DNA of 64,000 bases from Isoetes taiwanensis (GCA_021234155.1 JAJEKV010000050.1:10114495-10178494), one strand, 5' to 3'. Shown: positions 46,177 through 57,624, counted from the stretch's first letter. The notes: generated by a model not told the origin, from the sequence alone. A program made the numbers and translations.

Positions 46177-47168
46177 AGCAATATGTAGAAAATGGGGTTC
46201 TTTTATCTTATATCGGATTAACAAAAAATCTTCTCTCCTTGATATTTTTTATGACCGTTGTTTCTTTTGTCTTGAAGCTGATGTCATCAGCATTTGAAGT
46301 TCTGTCAATAATTGATAGCCGATTGTAGACAAGAAGATGCGTTTGGACCTCAATATGAGTTTGGACCCCAAAGCTTCAGCATGATCTTGATAATAGATTT
46401 TAACAGAGGTACTGGGTTTCTATTGCTTCCTATCTGTTTTCTAGTTCGATGTTTTGTAAATTAAGAATACCTCAGTTCTTAAACCGGCAATTTTGCATAT
46501 TAGATGAATTCTTATTTGTGAGGGCTGCTGCAACAGACATCTACCTCTTCTAGTCCTAGTTGTGGCGTGCTGATAGTTTGTCGCCAGTTTGATGAGAGCA
46601 TTTTTTTTTTACATTTCTGTTTTGCTGATAATAGCGCATTGATGTTGTCCAATTCGATCCTTTGTTTCGAGCAATGTCTATGACATATTGAGTTTTCTTC
46701 TGGCATATCATTCTTTTTAAGTGCTATTGGTTTGTCTTTTGAATTTTTGTGTCTGTGTTGCAATCTAGTTTTGTATTGCAGATGCCAAAAAATGAAGCTT
46801 TGCTATATTACAAAAGCTTTTGTAATCTTGAATGAAATTCAGAAAACTGTATTGGTGCTTTATTTCATGCATTTGTAGAAGTTATCACGCTTGAGCTTAG
46901 GTTCTTCAGTTTTGAGAAGCTCACCAACATTCTTACTTGGTTCTTGCAGTGTTTTTCTTGTTCCTGATAATTTTTTTCCTTTGATCTCTTGTTGCATAAA
47001 GGGTTCAATCTTGGATAGTTCTTTTGCAATTTGTTACTAATCCCTTTCTGTTTGGATTTTAGAATTGCTCAAATTTTTTTTTTCTAAGGAATTTGGCTTT
47101 TGAATTGCTCAATTTTGATTGTGCTCGATCTGGTTTATCATAAAAACACATGGTAAAATTGTGGGTTC
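46177..47168 (+). repeat. Host segmental duplication, copy 2 blocks C and B, and start of a third copy
   Basis: 46185-46452 equals block C and 46452-47088 equals block B. 47089-47168 then restarts block A for about 80 bases before similarity stops at a GTGGGTTCAATTCCCAC stem-loop. The original arrangement was therefore at least two and a bit tandem copies of a 1.38 kb unit. Confidence 0.9.
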
Positions 47169-47869
47169 AATTCCCACATGTTGACGTACTTATTGCACAT
47201 TTCCATAACGTAGATCACTTAACAAGCACTATTAAACATCTTATACATTGTGCTATCTACTTGGTATCATGCAAAACTAAATTTTATTGGCAAATCTAAA
47301 CCAATTATATTTACCACATTGTGGAATCTAACCGATTACATTTACCACATTGTGGTATTTTACATTTACTACATTGTGTTATTACAGTAAATAATCACTA
47401 TCAATCATTGTGAATTATCATGTACGCATATTGAACAAGATAGATACCATCAAATATCATTTCCATAAACTAGATGTATAAGTATTAGTACACAACATCA
47501 TATATTTTAAGCTGTTAATATAAGCACTCAAAATTACCATGTTCTCGTACTAAGGATGATAAATGTGATCAAATATCGTTCTACTAAAGTATACATATTA
47601 AGCACTTGTACACATCACACAATTTAAGTTGTTAGAAAGACCAACTACAACTATCATGCTCTAGTACCATGTCAAAGAACAATGCTTGCTTATCACGTCA
47701 TAATATTGTATTGATGAATCATATTGTATAAGCAGATATGGTTTGTAAACTTTTTGGCCCACAAACGTGTATTGATTTTAAGAATTGGTTTTTACTAATA
47801 AATCAATACAAAAAAGTCATACTGATTCAATTTTGGGGGCCTTGTGACATATGACTAGTAAGCCGGTAT
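47169..47869. other. AT-rich spacer
   Basis: The word ATTTACCACATTGTGG and variants recur three times at 47308-47385 (CCACATTGTGG is an imperfect palindrome). Loose duplication joins 47450-47525 and 47560-47640. No gene is supported. Confidence 0.6.
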
Positions 47870-48378
47870 ATATCTCATTAAGTTTCTTAATACACAAACT
47901 CCAAGTGATGTCTTACCCAGCTAAATTTGAAGGTGGGAATGATTGTCATGTTGTTGAGGTCTACATCATTCAAGAAGGGCCTGTGCAATGGAACACGATT
48001 GATTATATGAAAGCTGGGAAGGCGTGTCATTGAGGTAGAGATAGTAACTTGGAACCCATGCATGTCGGTGACAACAGGTGCTCCTATCACGCATTCCAAT
48101 TGTGCTTGCCATTTCGGTTTGAAAGGGTGCAATTCCCTTTGCGGCGGCCTTTGCCCGCGATGATAAACAAGTCCCGAGGATAGACAATGCATAGGGTGGG
48201 GGATATATCTTCCAACGCCTGTCTTTACGCATGGACAATTATATATGGCATTCTCAAGGGTATAAAATCGACAAGGAATTCGGGTTGCTATCAAAGATCC
48301 AATGTCCATGCCTCAAAAGACGCCAATACAATTTCAAGGTTCATAAGGAACGTGGTTTATATAGATGCTTTGTGATAG
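47870..48378 (+). pseudogene. Helitron (PIF1-like) helicase C-terminal remnant
   Basis: Reading across frames, the plus strand gives the end of a Helitron RepHel helicase: FLNTQTPSDVLPS, LKVGMIVMLLRSTSFKKGLC with NGTRLII, KLGRRVIEVEIVTWNP, then PFRFERVQFPLRRPLPAMIN with KS, RVG, IYLPTPVFTHGQLYMAFSRV and NRQGIRVAI, closing near FIRNVVY. These follow the order of PIF1 helicase C-terminal motifs. At least four frame changes and two stops show it is dead. The rolling-circle nuclease part, the helicase N-terminus and Helitron ends (5' TC, 3' hairpin plus CTRR) are not visible, so it is 5'-truncated at about 47.87 kb. Confidence 0.8.
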
Positions 48379-48489
48379 AGGTAAGTGTCATGTCCTTGAC
48401 TAACATTCTGACGTCCATATAGTGCATGTATATGGGTTTTTTTTTCACGAATTGTCATGTTTCTTAAACATTTATTGACCTTCTGAATG

Positions 48490-49112
48490 TGTGCAGATCA
48501 TGAAGCCCTACACACCCTTTGTACCTCGAGAACTTGGAAATCCTAAGCCAAGGGCAATAGTTCATGTACACTGTCGGGATGGTGAATGTAAGATTTGTTA
48601 GTTGTAACCATAACAATAGCTTATTAGCTTCTTAATAGGTTATTTTATCGTCTTAATTAAGAAGTTTATCAATGCATTTCTACTATCTTTTTCTAAAATG
48701 ATATCTTATTATTGTAGGGAGTTATGCGATAGTTGATAACACCCACAGGCATATTGCTATGTTGGAGTAAAAAAAGTTCCCCTCCAAGTATACATGCAGG
48801 GAAACTTGGTTCGGGTTAGGAGGCATCACACACATTGGTGTTTGTGATGGGAGATGATTCAAGGCTTGGGCATCGATCCCACATGACGCAGTTGGTGATT
48901 ATAAGCTCCTTGAGTTTCTAACAAAGTATAACATTGTTGTTGGTAGACCCGAGTCACGCATGTGGGACATGGTATCAGAGCATGTTTATACATTCATGTT
49001 CGCCACCATAGGCACGACGGGAGGAGCTTCTATACCTATCGGCTTCGGCAGTAAACTTCACATCGAGCCGACAGACGTTCCTAGAGTGTTCTTTGGGACA
49101 TGTTCTTCATGA
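48490..49112 (+). pseudogene. Coding-like region downstream of the Helitron remnant
   Basis: A fragment 48497-48587 (MKPYTPFVPRELGNPKPRAI) is bounded by AG and GT dinucleotides. A second block, 48718-49112, is open in one frame apart from TAA at 48768 and TGA at 48855, and reads SKYTCRETWFGLGGITHIGV, YKLLEFLTKYNIVVGRPESR and TIGTTGGASIPIGFGSKLHI. I do not recognise the protein. It may be an accessory or captured gene of the Helitron, or an older insertion. Confidence 0.35.
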
Positions 49113-49541
49113 TGTGGACCCATTGAGATTGACGGACATAAACTCCATTTGCACCAAAAATATTTTGGATTTGCGTGTAGACCTAGTATATTTGTTAAAG
49201 ATTTTGTTTGAACTTCATATTATGTGTACACTTTAAAGGTAAATTTTGTGCATATGTATCTATTGCACCTAAACATATATTGCCTTGGATGCCTTGCGCA
49301 CATAAATGACACAACCACCTGATGCATATAAATGCCTTCACACGTCCACGACTAATGCTTGACATCGCCAGGCACATGTTTCTAGTAAGTTGTAACACCA
49401 ATGTCCACAAAGTGCACAACTGTCGAAGTTGTGCCATATATTCATTAGATAATATGAGTGAATGTGGCACCAAAATTCAAAATTATAAGCACATCGCATG
49501 TACATAAATGATAAACCTAATGATAAAGTGCACCAATGATT

Positions 49542-49770
49542 GATGATGAAGTGCACCTACATTTTTTTTGTAGCATTGCAAAATGCTTTTGCATTTCATC
49601 TTAAAAATGATAAACCTGATAAAGTGCACATGATGATGAAGTGCACCTGCATTTTTTTTCTAGCATTGCAAAATGCTTTTGCATTTCATCTTAAAAATGA
49701 TAAACCTGATGATGAAGTGCACCTGAAATTTTTTCTAGCATTGCAAAATGCTTTTGCAATTCATCTTGGT
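49542..49770 (+). repeat. Minisatellite, ~85 bp unit, three copies
   Basis: Each unit contains GATGAAGTGCACCTG, a T-run, then AGCATTGCAAAATGCTTTTG, which includes the self-complementary GCAAAATGC/GCATTTTGC pairing, then CATTTCATCTTAAAAATGAT. An open frame across it is a by-product. Confidence 0.9.
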
Positions 49771-51861
49771 AAAATGCAATCCTGTCTTTACACTTACTGA
49801 TCATCCCAAAGCATGCACTATTTCAGGAAATTCAGAATTGTACATGACAAGAAAGTAACTAGATAGCCAAACTGGTATTGCTGCAACTTACTGACAGTAA
49901 TAACGTCCTTGCCCAACCTATCCCATTTTTAAAATGCCATGTAATATATTTGGGGCATAGAAAAACAACACTTGTACTTCTTGATATACATGTTTTACCA
50001 TGACCATAGGCTTAAAATAAAGAAAGAATTCAAATCTTGCTTGACATGCGCGACGCGAATGGCTGAGCAATAGTTGAAATCTGCTTGTCAATTTATACTT
50101 TCACTTTATTTCTAGAGAACTCTATCTAGTATCTGCAAAGCTGCAACATTGGTTCCACTAGAAAAATGTGTTAGGTAGAGGATATTAACAACTCTTACAA
50201 TAGATGCCAACGCATGCATTCTATGTCATCTTATGCTGCTGTATACATGTTTGTCCAATTATGTTATAACTGTTTCTGCTGCTTTTGACTTGCTGCTACC
50301 TTCATAATATTGCCTGAATAAAAGCAAACACATTTGGCAACAAATGACTGAGTAAGATATCCTTCATAGATTTTCATGTAACTCATGTAGCACTGCATTA
50401 ATCACACAGAGCCACATACCACACAAATCAAAAGTGTTTAGAATCAGTCGTTACTTGTTTTGGTGAACTGTTAGGATGGGCCAGCAAGGATTTCCAGGAG
50501 CATGACGAACAAGAACTGAAGTACTTTCTGGAACAAAAAATCCTTTAGTATATTCTATAAATACCAAAGAATAATCATCACGATTAGCCCAACCTTCTCG
50601 CTTCAACTTAAATATTGGAAGGGAACAGAAAGAAAAAATTGTTGCAATCCAAGCATTAGTAGTGTCCCTTCGAATTTTTATGATGTATCCACCTCCTACC
50701 TACCAGCTTTTAACAATAGAAGCCCCGGTTCAAATCTATAAGCTGAGTCTGGCGGTTAGCGTCAGATGGTACGCTACTGGACGGCCGTAACTTGAGAACA
50801 GAAGGCCATAAATGGTGCCATAGCTGAAACCTTGCCTCTAAGATGCCTCCCCCCTCCCCCGATCTCTGGATTTTCTCCACCAGCGGAGAAATGCCTTTCT
50901 ATTCAAATCCTAAAACAATTAGAAACCCCAAAACAATTTTATTAATTTAAGCAGAGGATTGCATTTCTTTTTCAGAATCAACGGCGGGGAAAGAGTGCAC
51001 TCTAGAAATATTGTTTCGTACACCTGCACGGATACAACAATGAAATCATAGAAAAACCATGTAAAAAAAGGTATAAAAATAAAAAAAATAACCCCCTGTT
51101 ATTATGCTAGATATGGTGGATTCAATTGCTTTTCAACGCCAATTAGGCCAGGGCTGTGACGATGGTTGGCAATACCATTCACATGAAATCAGGGACTAAA
51201 GTTAGGTACAATATTCTTCATAATTGCTTCTAATTTCAGTAGGAATCACCCACGCAGTAGAGTTCACCCAAGCAGCCAAAGTCGCATGCACACATCAACG
51301 AGTATTCTAACTATGATTTTGCAGCAACGGGGCAGCCGAAGACCAACAATGCCAAAAAAAGCTTGCATTTGAATCCACCATTAACCACCCCTCATTTATT
51401 GGCTATAACAGCCTCACAGGGTGGTTAATCCCTTCGTCCAAGATAATAGTCCATGGAATTGGGGAATTCGCAGTGCCTTAAGCATTTGTCTATAATTTGC
51501 TTGTCATTTTGATTTGGAACCAGTATGGAATTAGGACCATGTCCCATGTGGCTTAAAAAAATGATAAAACTATATTTGGCCTAATTAATTTAAGGCCCTA
51601 ACGGCCCTGTCCAGATCTCTCGATTTTCTGACCGTTGCACTCCCCATTCAAATTATCGAAACCATACCCATCATCTCCGCCCAAAATTTCTTGCAGAATC
51701 AATGCGCATCAATTGCCCCAATTGGATTTCCATCTCTGTTACTCGCCATTTTGTGATTCGTCCAGTTCTACTCTTTATGCTCTAAATTTCCGATCAATGT
51801 AAATTTGGCAGTCATTGGTGCTTAACATTCTAGTAATTCCGGCAGCAACTCTGTTTTCAAC
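49771..51861. other. Intergenic region upstream of the membrane-protein gene
   Basis: No gene is supported. A reverse-strand echo of the SINE-like start (AACCCCCTGTTATTATGCTA at 51090-51109) is present. The last 250 bases before 51862 should hold the promoter and 5' leader, but no decisive TATA box was identified. Confidence 0.5.
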
Positions 51862-54801
51862 ATGCCCAGCTCGCCAGATCAAAATTTTGGGTGTCCCCTA
51901 AGCTCCAAGAGGAGCTCCTTTCCCATGGGTCCTCATCAAATGCAAAGGCGAGATTTGGGACCTTGGAGCCATGTTAATCCGCTCTTCACAGCCATGCCAG
52001 AGGATCCGGCAGATGGTAAGGAAGTTAGCAGCATTTCTTGCTCCAAGCTATCAGCTCTAGGTATCTAACAAATGCACATTTTGCAGATCTTTCACCCTCT
52101 GGGCTGTCTCCGGCAATGAGGCAATTTGCAAATTTTCGAAGGTCTTATGAAGATTTCAAGGAAAATAAGGAAGTGGGGCGAGATTTTTCTGCAGGAAAAA
52201 GCTCCAAGAAGCCCCCAAAGAACCCAGTTAAGAAGCCAAAATCTGTTGAAAAGAAGGTACTGGGCGAACGAAATGTTCTCGGCGATGCTAACTGCGATGG
52301 AATGATTCATGTTTTGGCAGACAAGTCTTTCGAGGATTTGGAAAATGCAAAGCATAGAACTTCTTGTGTTTTTGACAAAGATGAGGGTGCTTTTGCAAAG
52401 CCAAGCATGGCTATGGCAGATTTACCATCTCCTTTCTCGCCCATCGAAGCATCTAATTCTAATTCGGAAGACTCCACCGTTCTGCCAACAAGTTCTGACG
52501 AGTCTTTAAATCTCCCACTAATTCTTGACGATTCTCCAATTCTGCCAGAAAGCCCACTATGTGCCAACGATCCAAATGCGACTCCATACGATCCGCAGGT
52601 AAATTTGCTCTCACCTAGACCTCAGTTTTTGAGATACAGACCGGACTGGAGGATAGAACTGCTTAGTAGTTTTGAAGAAACAGATCCCCATCAGAGGGTT
52701 GGTGAAACCAGCCCATCACAGAGGAAACTTTCTTTGAGTTTGGAAGATTTGGTGGATCAAGACAAAGAAAAGATTGCAGAAGTTGTTGATAATTCTGCCA
52801 TTGAAGAAAAGACTGAAGAAATTGTTGCTGAATCTGCCACAGCTGGTTTCAAGAACAACATGGCAGATCATGTTTTAGGGGTCCATGCTACTGTGGAAGA
52901 AAGCATAGCATCCATGGATCTGGTAGATGTGCCATTGCATGAAGATGCTCTTCCTGATACAAAGACACAAGAAATGCAGACTGCTGATCTTCGAGAATGT
53001 GGTTCCAGACATGGAATTTCAAAAGGTTTGCTCTCTGCTATGATACTTGGATCCTTGTTTGGTGTAGTTCTTTGTCTTTTGGTCCAAGTTCCTGCTCTTG
53101 CACCCCATTCTAGCAATCAGGATTCCTTGCCATTAATTTGGTATGCACATAGCCATGCTTATCTGCAGCAGATTAAGCCTCTTGTTGTAAATTGGATCGA
53201 CAAAGTTGCTCCTGAGCATTACAAGCAAGATATTGAAGCTTTGCAGGAAAGGATGGAAAAAGTTCTGAGCCCTTTTCATTCTCATCCTCTATATATTAAA
53301 CTTCAGAATGCCAAAGATTACATCTTGGCTTACTTGTCTGAGTATGCATCCTCTATTTGGTTCTTAATGTATGGCACTCCACAGCATTATCTGCCATTGG
53401 AAGAGAATGCATATTTTGATGATTGGGATTGGTTTTCTGAGTATGACATCCTTGCAGACGAGGAATTTTTTGGCTCGACTTATGGAAGTCCTGAAGATGC
53501 CACAGATAATCTTTTTAATACTGATTCACCAGCTCTAAATGCCCTGTTGTCTGCCATTGTTTCTGGAACAGATGATGAAATTCAGCTCAGATACATTGAA
53601 ATGATGGAGCAAGATGAATATAATAGTGACGCAGTCTATGATTTATATGGGGAACACTTGTTCAGCGATGAGGATTATCCCATTGGATTCCCTGATAGAA
53701 TTGCTATTGGTGAAACCAAGCTTCCAAAGGAAGATACTAATTTGACTGTGGATCACTCTATAGATGAATCAAAAGTAGAGGATATAGATTCTTTATCAGA
53801 ATTAGAGAATTTTCCTACTGTGGAATGTTTTGAAGAGGATATTGCCAGATTTGCTACTCTATCTAGCACCAGTTTTGATGATCAATACTCTGATGAATCT
53901 TCACCTGCTGAGGTTGTAAGGAACTTGAGTAATACAGAAATGGTAGACATGGCTGCTCGCAATACGGATCAGGAACAGAGAAATCCGATGGCCAAACAAT
54001 CAAATAGCTCTCATTATCAACATTTGAATGGAGAAGAAGTCAGTAGAGATGAGTCTCGACCCTTAATTACAAAACCTCAGCTATCTTCATCAGTATCTTT
54101 ACTTGCAGATAGAGCTGGGAACTCAATTGACAGTATTCAGGGAGAGCTAAAACAGGGCAGTCATATAAGCAGGCAATTGAATAGGGTCAATGAAATGATC
54201 ATATTGCCTCTGCAAAATTGGCAGGTTGCTCTACTCTATGCATTGTTGCTGATTATGGGGTCTTCTGCGATGGTCTATCCACTAGTGGCTAATTACTTCA
54301 GGAATCAGAAAAACAAATGCAAAGTCCAATCTGCACAGAAACTCAAGGCATCAAAAGTTTCAGACAAGAAGTTCTCAGTTATGGAGACCCCAGCCCTTCT
54401 TGCAAGTCCAGTCGCTGGAAGATTTGACTCACAGAGCAACCAGGACAGTAGCCCTAGTCCTAGTCCCAACCCTAACCCTAAATCAACTCCTGCAGGAAAA
54501 AGACAGGGCAGAAAGACGAAATCAGGGGAAATGATAGTTGCAAGTGAAGCCAGTTTAGAAGATGGTTCATCTCCTTATGGAAGCTTCACAGCTTACAAGC
54601 AGACTCTGGTCAACGAGGTAAGATCAACTGAAACAAATTGGATTCCTTTAAATTCATAACAAATTTTTGAGCAAAATGACTGATAAATCTGATGCTGTGA
54701 CACAGGGATCTGGAGCAGAAAAGATACTGAAACTCACCCCAGTAAGGAGATCTAGCCGAATACGAGGGCAAGTTATCTCGCCTGTGCGGAGAAGGCTGTA
54801 G
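51862..54801 (+). CDS. Two-helix plant transmembrane protein, three exons
   Basis: Exons 51862-52015, 52087-54617 and 54706-54801 join in frame through GT-AG introns (GATG/GTAAG...TTTTGCAG; GAG/GTAAG...ACACAG) to 926 residues. The product is of unknown function. N-terminal features are SGLSPAMRQFANFRRSYEDF and KKVLGERN (about residue 107), then SPRPQFLRYRPDWRIELL (about 226). A hydrophobic helix spans about 368-390 (SAMILGSLFGVVLCLLVQ) and a second about 764-788 (VALLYALLLIMGSSAMVYPL), separated by a long acidic segment. A basic tail, KLTPVRRSSRIRG, lies in exon 3. The N-terminal and SPRPQFLRY motifs match my memory of an uncharacterised plant transmembrane family (Arabidopsis At1g16630-like), not checked. 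The acidic middle and basic ends would suit an endomembrane or nuclear-envelope protein, which is inference. It is the best-preserved spliced gene in the window. Confidence 0.88.
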
Positions 54802-55380
54802 CCCTGTGTCCTATATGTTTCTATTCGGTTGATAACTGATGTTATCAACGACTACCCATTTAAAAAGTTCCTTGTCTGATTATTTTTATTATTTTAAGCT
54901 GCGTATATTAACAAAGCTTAATATATATGTACACATTTCATGTACCAATCTTTTTCCAAAGGTCCACAATCTAGTTCCATCCATGAACATTCAGGACAAA
55001 TGTAACTGACTTTTTACACAAACATAATCTACCAAAATAGCCTATGCTAACTATTTAATGCGCCATGAGTAAGTCAATTTTGTCAAGTGCAAGGCTGCAT
55101 AGAAGTCTGATAAGCAAGATTAAATGGCATCAAACCAGTATAAAGAAAATGGCAAGAAGATTGGTTGTCACAAAACAGTAAAGGATTCATCACTCTAAAA
55201 TGATGAACCTTGCATCCAATGATGATTGACCAGTCCTATTCTGCAAAGTTAGCCCACTGCTCATGCTCTCAACTCCCCAATAGTTCTAAATGCTCTGTGA
55301 CTTCGTCTACACTTCACAATCCTCAAATCAAATGACTGCCTATGGTCCCAATACCATACCAAGTCTATCAAGATAACATC
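54802..55380. other. Convergent 3' region between two genes
   Basis: The membrane-protein gene and the minus-strand PPR gene end toward each other here. The sequence is AT-rich with no further gene. The minus-strand continuation of the PPR frame (55320-55380) does not read as the rest of an E motif. Confidence 0.6.
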
Positions 55381-57624
55381 TCATGGCTTGAAACGTAGAT
55401 ATGTTTGCATGATAATCGATCGATCTAATAATTCTTTAATGGCAATTTCTGCTAAGCAGATATCGCCATGAATTCTACAAGCACCAAGAAAAGACATCCA
55501 AACAACTTCATCAACTTGGCAGGACATCATGTCAATAAAGTCCTTTGCCTCATGCAAGTACCCTGAACGGCCAAAAAGATCAACCATGCACGCATAATGC
55601 TCTGCTGTTGGTCTAATTTTATTAGTTTCCATCATAGAGTGGAAGGAATGAAGTCCTTCATTCACCAGTCCTACATGACTACATGCTGCCAAAACAGAAA
55701 CAAAAGTGCTAGAATCTAGATTTACAGCATTTTTCTGCATTTCAGCGAAGAATTTGAGAGTTTTCGCCCCATCTCCATGATTGGCATATCCTGTGATTAT
55801 CATGGTCCAAGAAATTGCATCTTGCATGAGTAACCTATCAAAGGTAGAACATGCATCACTTATGTTTCCACAGTCATTGTACATGCCGATAATGGCACTC
55901 CCAGTTACTATATCTAGACCCTGTTCATTTACTATGAGAATGGTATGCACAAGTTTCCCACAAGATAAATTGCCTACATTAGCACATGCACAGAGAAGAC
56001 CCACATGTGTCACCTTCGTTGACACAAATCCCAACTGGCACATTTGCTGGAATATTTTGATTGCCTTGTTTCCCTCGTATTCACAACATTCTGAAATCAT
56101 GGTATTCCACGAAATCTCATCCCAGCTATCCATGGTAACAAACACTTGATGCAAGTCCTCCAAACTTCCACACCGAGAATACATGGCAACCAGTGCATTT
56201 TCGACAAAGAGATTTGGTGGCAATATGCTTCTCATAATTCGGGCATGAATGTACTTACCCCAACCAAGAACCTTCCCATTCATGCATGCACTTAGAACAG
56301 CCACATGCGTGATATTGTCCGGATAAAAGCCCTGCTGCACCATTTCATTGAAGAGCTTTATAGCCGCCATACAATTAGAAGACCCTGAGATCACTGCATT
56401 CCATAAAGCCACAACCAATGAAGGAATCCTTTCAAACACCCGAATTGCATCATCAGTGCTCCCACATTTCAAGTACATATCAATAAGTGCACTATTAAGC
56501 TGCATATCAACAACAGTTCCGCCGTTTATACAATGAGCATGAATAAATTTACCCCATTCTAAGGTTTCTGCATTGACACATGCACTTAGGATGGCTACGT
56601 ACGTAACATTGTTAGGTCTAAACCCCTGCTGCTGCATTTCATCAAAAACTGTCATAACAGCGTGCATGTTTTCAGTAAGAGCATATCCTGAAATTATCGT
56701 CGTCCATGAAATGACATCTTGTGAACTCATACTCATGAAGACTTTACAACCATCTTCAAGGCAACCACATTTTGCATACATGTCAATGAGGCTACTCGCA
56801 ATGGACAAAGTTAGGTCCAGTCCAGCTTTTAGCAGACTTGCATGAATATATTTACCCCAGTCCAAAGCAACTGTAATAGCACAAGCAGCAACAATGCTAA
56901 GAAATGTTACTCTGTCTGGTTTAAAGCCATGTTGTTGCATTTGCGTAAAGAAATCAATAGAATTTGTCCCTTGTCCAAGGCATTTGTATCCTGTAATGAT
57001 TACATTCCAAGACACAACGTCATGAACAGGCAACCTCTCAAACATTTTGTAAGCATCACCAATGCTCCCGCTTTTGGCATACATGGTAATTATGGTATTT
57101 CCAACAAAAATTTCAAACCCTGCTCCTGCCTTCATGAGATGTGCATGAATGAATTTACCCCATTCTAGAGCCAAGGAATTTGCACAAGCACTCAAGACAC
57201 TAACATATGTAAATTTGTTTGGTTTCAATCCATGATGCTCCATTTGCCCGAAAAGACTAATAACCTCATCAAAGTAGCCATGCTGAGAACATCCTGCAAT
57301 AATTATTGTCCAAGTAAATATATTATGTTCAGGCATGTTTCCAAAGACCATTTGAGCGTTCACTAGGTCTCCACACTTAGCGTACATGTTAACAAGAGTG
57401 TTCTCAAAAAGAATGTTTGGCCTAAACCCAGTTTTAATAATGTGAGCGTGAACTTTGTTTCCCTCTGCTAAAGCCCTTGCCTTGATGCATGCCTGCAGGA
57501 GGCACATGTAAGTATCATATGGAAGCCGATAATCAATAAGATCAAGAACAGTAATAGCTTCATGCAATTGCCCTGAATTACAAAGCATTCTGATTTGGGA
57601 ACATCTGCTACGAACTAGGGGCAT
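55381..57624 (-). CDS. PLS-class PPR protein ending in a truncated E1 motif
   Basis: This 747-residue intronless gene encodes about seven PLS triplets with typical phrases: NTLVNMYAKCGDLVNAQMVF, KPNKFTYVSVLSACANSLAL, EWGKFIHAHLMKAG. Such proteins bind single-stranded organelle RNA, roughly one base per repeat, and act in editing or processing. After the last repeats it enters an E1-like stretch (VVWMSFLGACRIHGDICLAE) and stops at KELLDRSIIMQTYLRFKP, so E2, E+ and DYW are absent. Editing would need a partner supplying the deaminase. The ATG at 57624 is the first in a frame open back to 57705; the upstream codons (SRIGSWRTAKGR) look targeting-like but lack an ATG. Repeats are free of stops, so it appears functional or only recently truncated. 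Confidence 0.9.
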   Translation of the reverse strand: MPLVRSRCSQIRMLCNSGQLHEAITVLDLIDYRLPYDTYMCLLQACIKARALAEGNKVHAHIIKTGFRPNILFENTLVNMYAKCGDLVNAQMVFGNMPEHNIFTWTIIIAGCSQHGYFDEVISLFGQMEHHGLKPNKFTYVSVLSACANSLALEWGKFIHAHLMKAGAGFEIFVGNTIITMYAKSGSIGDAYKMFERLPVHDVVSWNVIITGYKCLGQGTNSIDFFTQMQQHGFKPDRVTFLSIVAACAITVALDWGKYIHASLLKAGLDLTLSIASSLIDMYAKCGCLEDGCKVFMSMSSQDVISWTTIISGYALTENMHAVMTVFDEMQQQGFRPNNVTYVAILSACVNAETLEWGKFIHAHCINGGTVVDMQLNSALIDMYLKCGSTDDAIRVFERIPSLVVALWNAVISGSSNCMAAIKLFNEMVQQGFYPDNITHVAVLSACMNGKVLGWGKYIHARIMRSILPPNLFVENALVAMYSRCGSLEDLHQVFVTMDSWDEISWNTMISECCEYEGNKAIKIFQQMCQLGFVSTKVTHVGLLCACANVGNLSCGKLVHTILIVNEQGLDIVTGSAIIGMYNDCGNISDACSTFDRLLMQDAISWTMIITGYANHGDGAKTLKFFAEMQKNAVNLDSSTFVSVLAACSHVGLVNEGLHSFHSMMETNKIRPTAEHYACMVDLFGRSGYLHEAKDFIDMMSCQVDEVVWMSFLGACRIHGDICLAEIAIKELLDRSIIMQTYLRFKP

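Noticed and set aside
47155-47180. GTGGGTTCAATTCCCAC as the T-arm of a tRNA
   Set aside because: The T-stem is perfect, but no D-arm, anticodon arm or acceptor is found upstream, and the homologous positions in the other copies of block A do not conserve it.
48231-48770. A three-exon small gene (48231-48380, 48497-48587, 48718-48770) that joins perfectly in frame to 97 residues
   Set aside because: Its first exon is a shadow of the Helitron helicase block (HGQLYMAFSRV in the neighbouring frame), so the in-frame joining is coincidental.
49540-49800. Open frame with repeated NAFAFHLKNDKPD
   Set aside because: Translation of the three-unit minisatellite; there is no other support for a protein.
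54440-54485. Telomere-like CCCTAA words
   Set aside because: They encode a Ser-Pro/Asn-Pro run in the membrane-protein gene and are too short and irregular for a telomeric tract.
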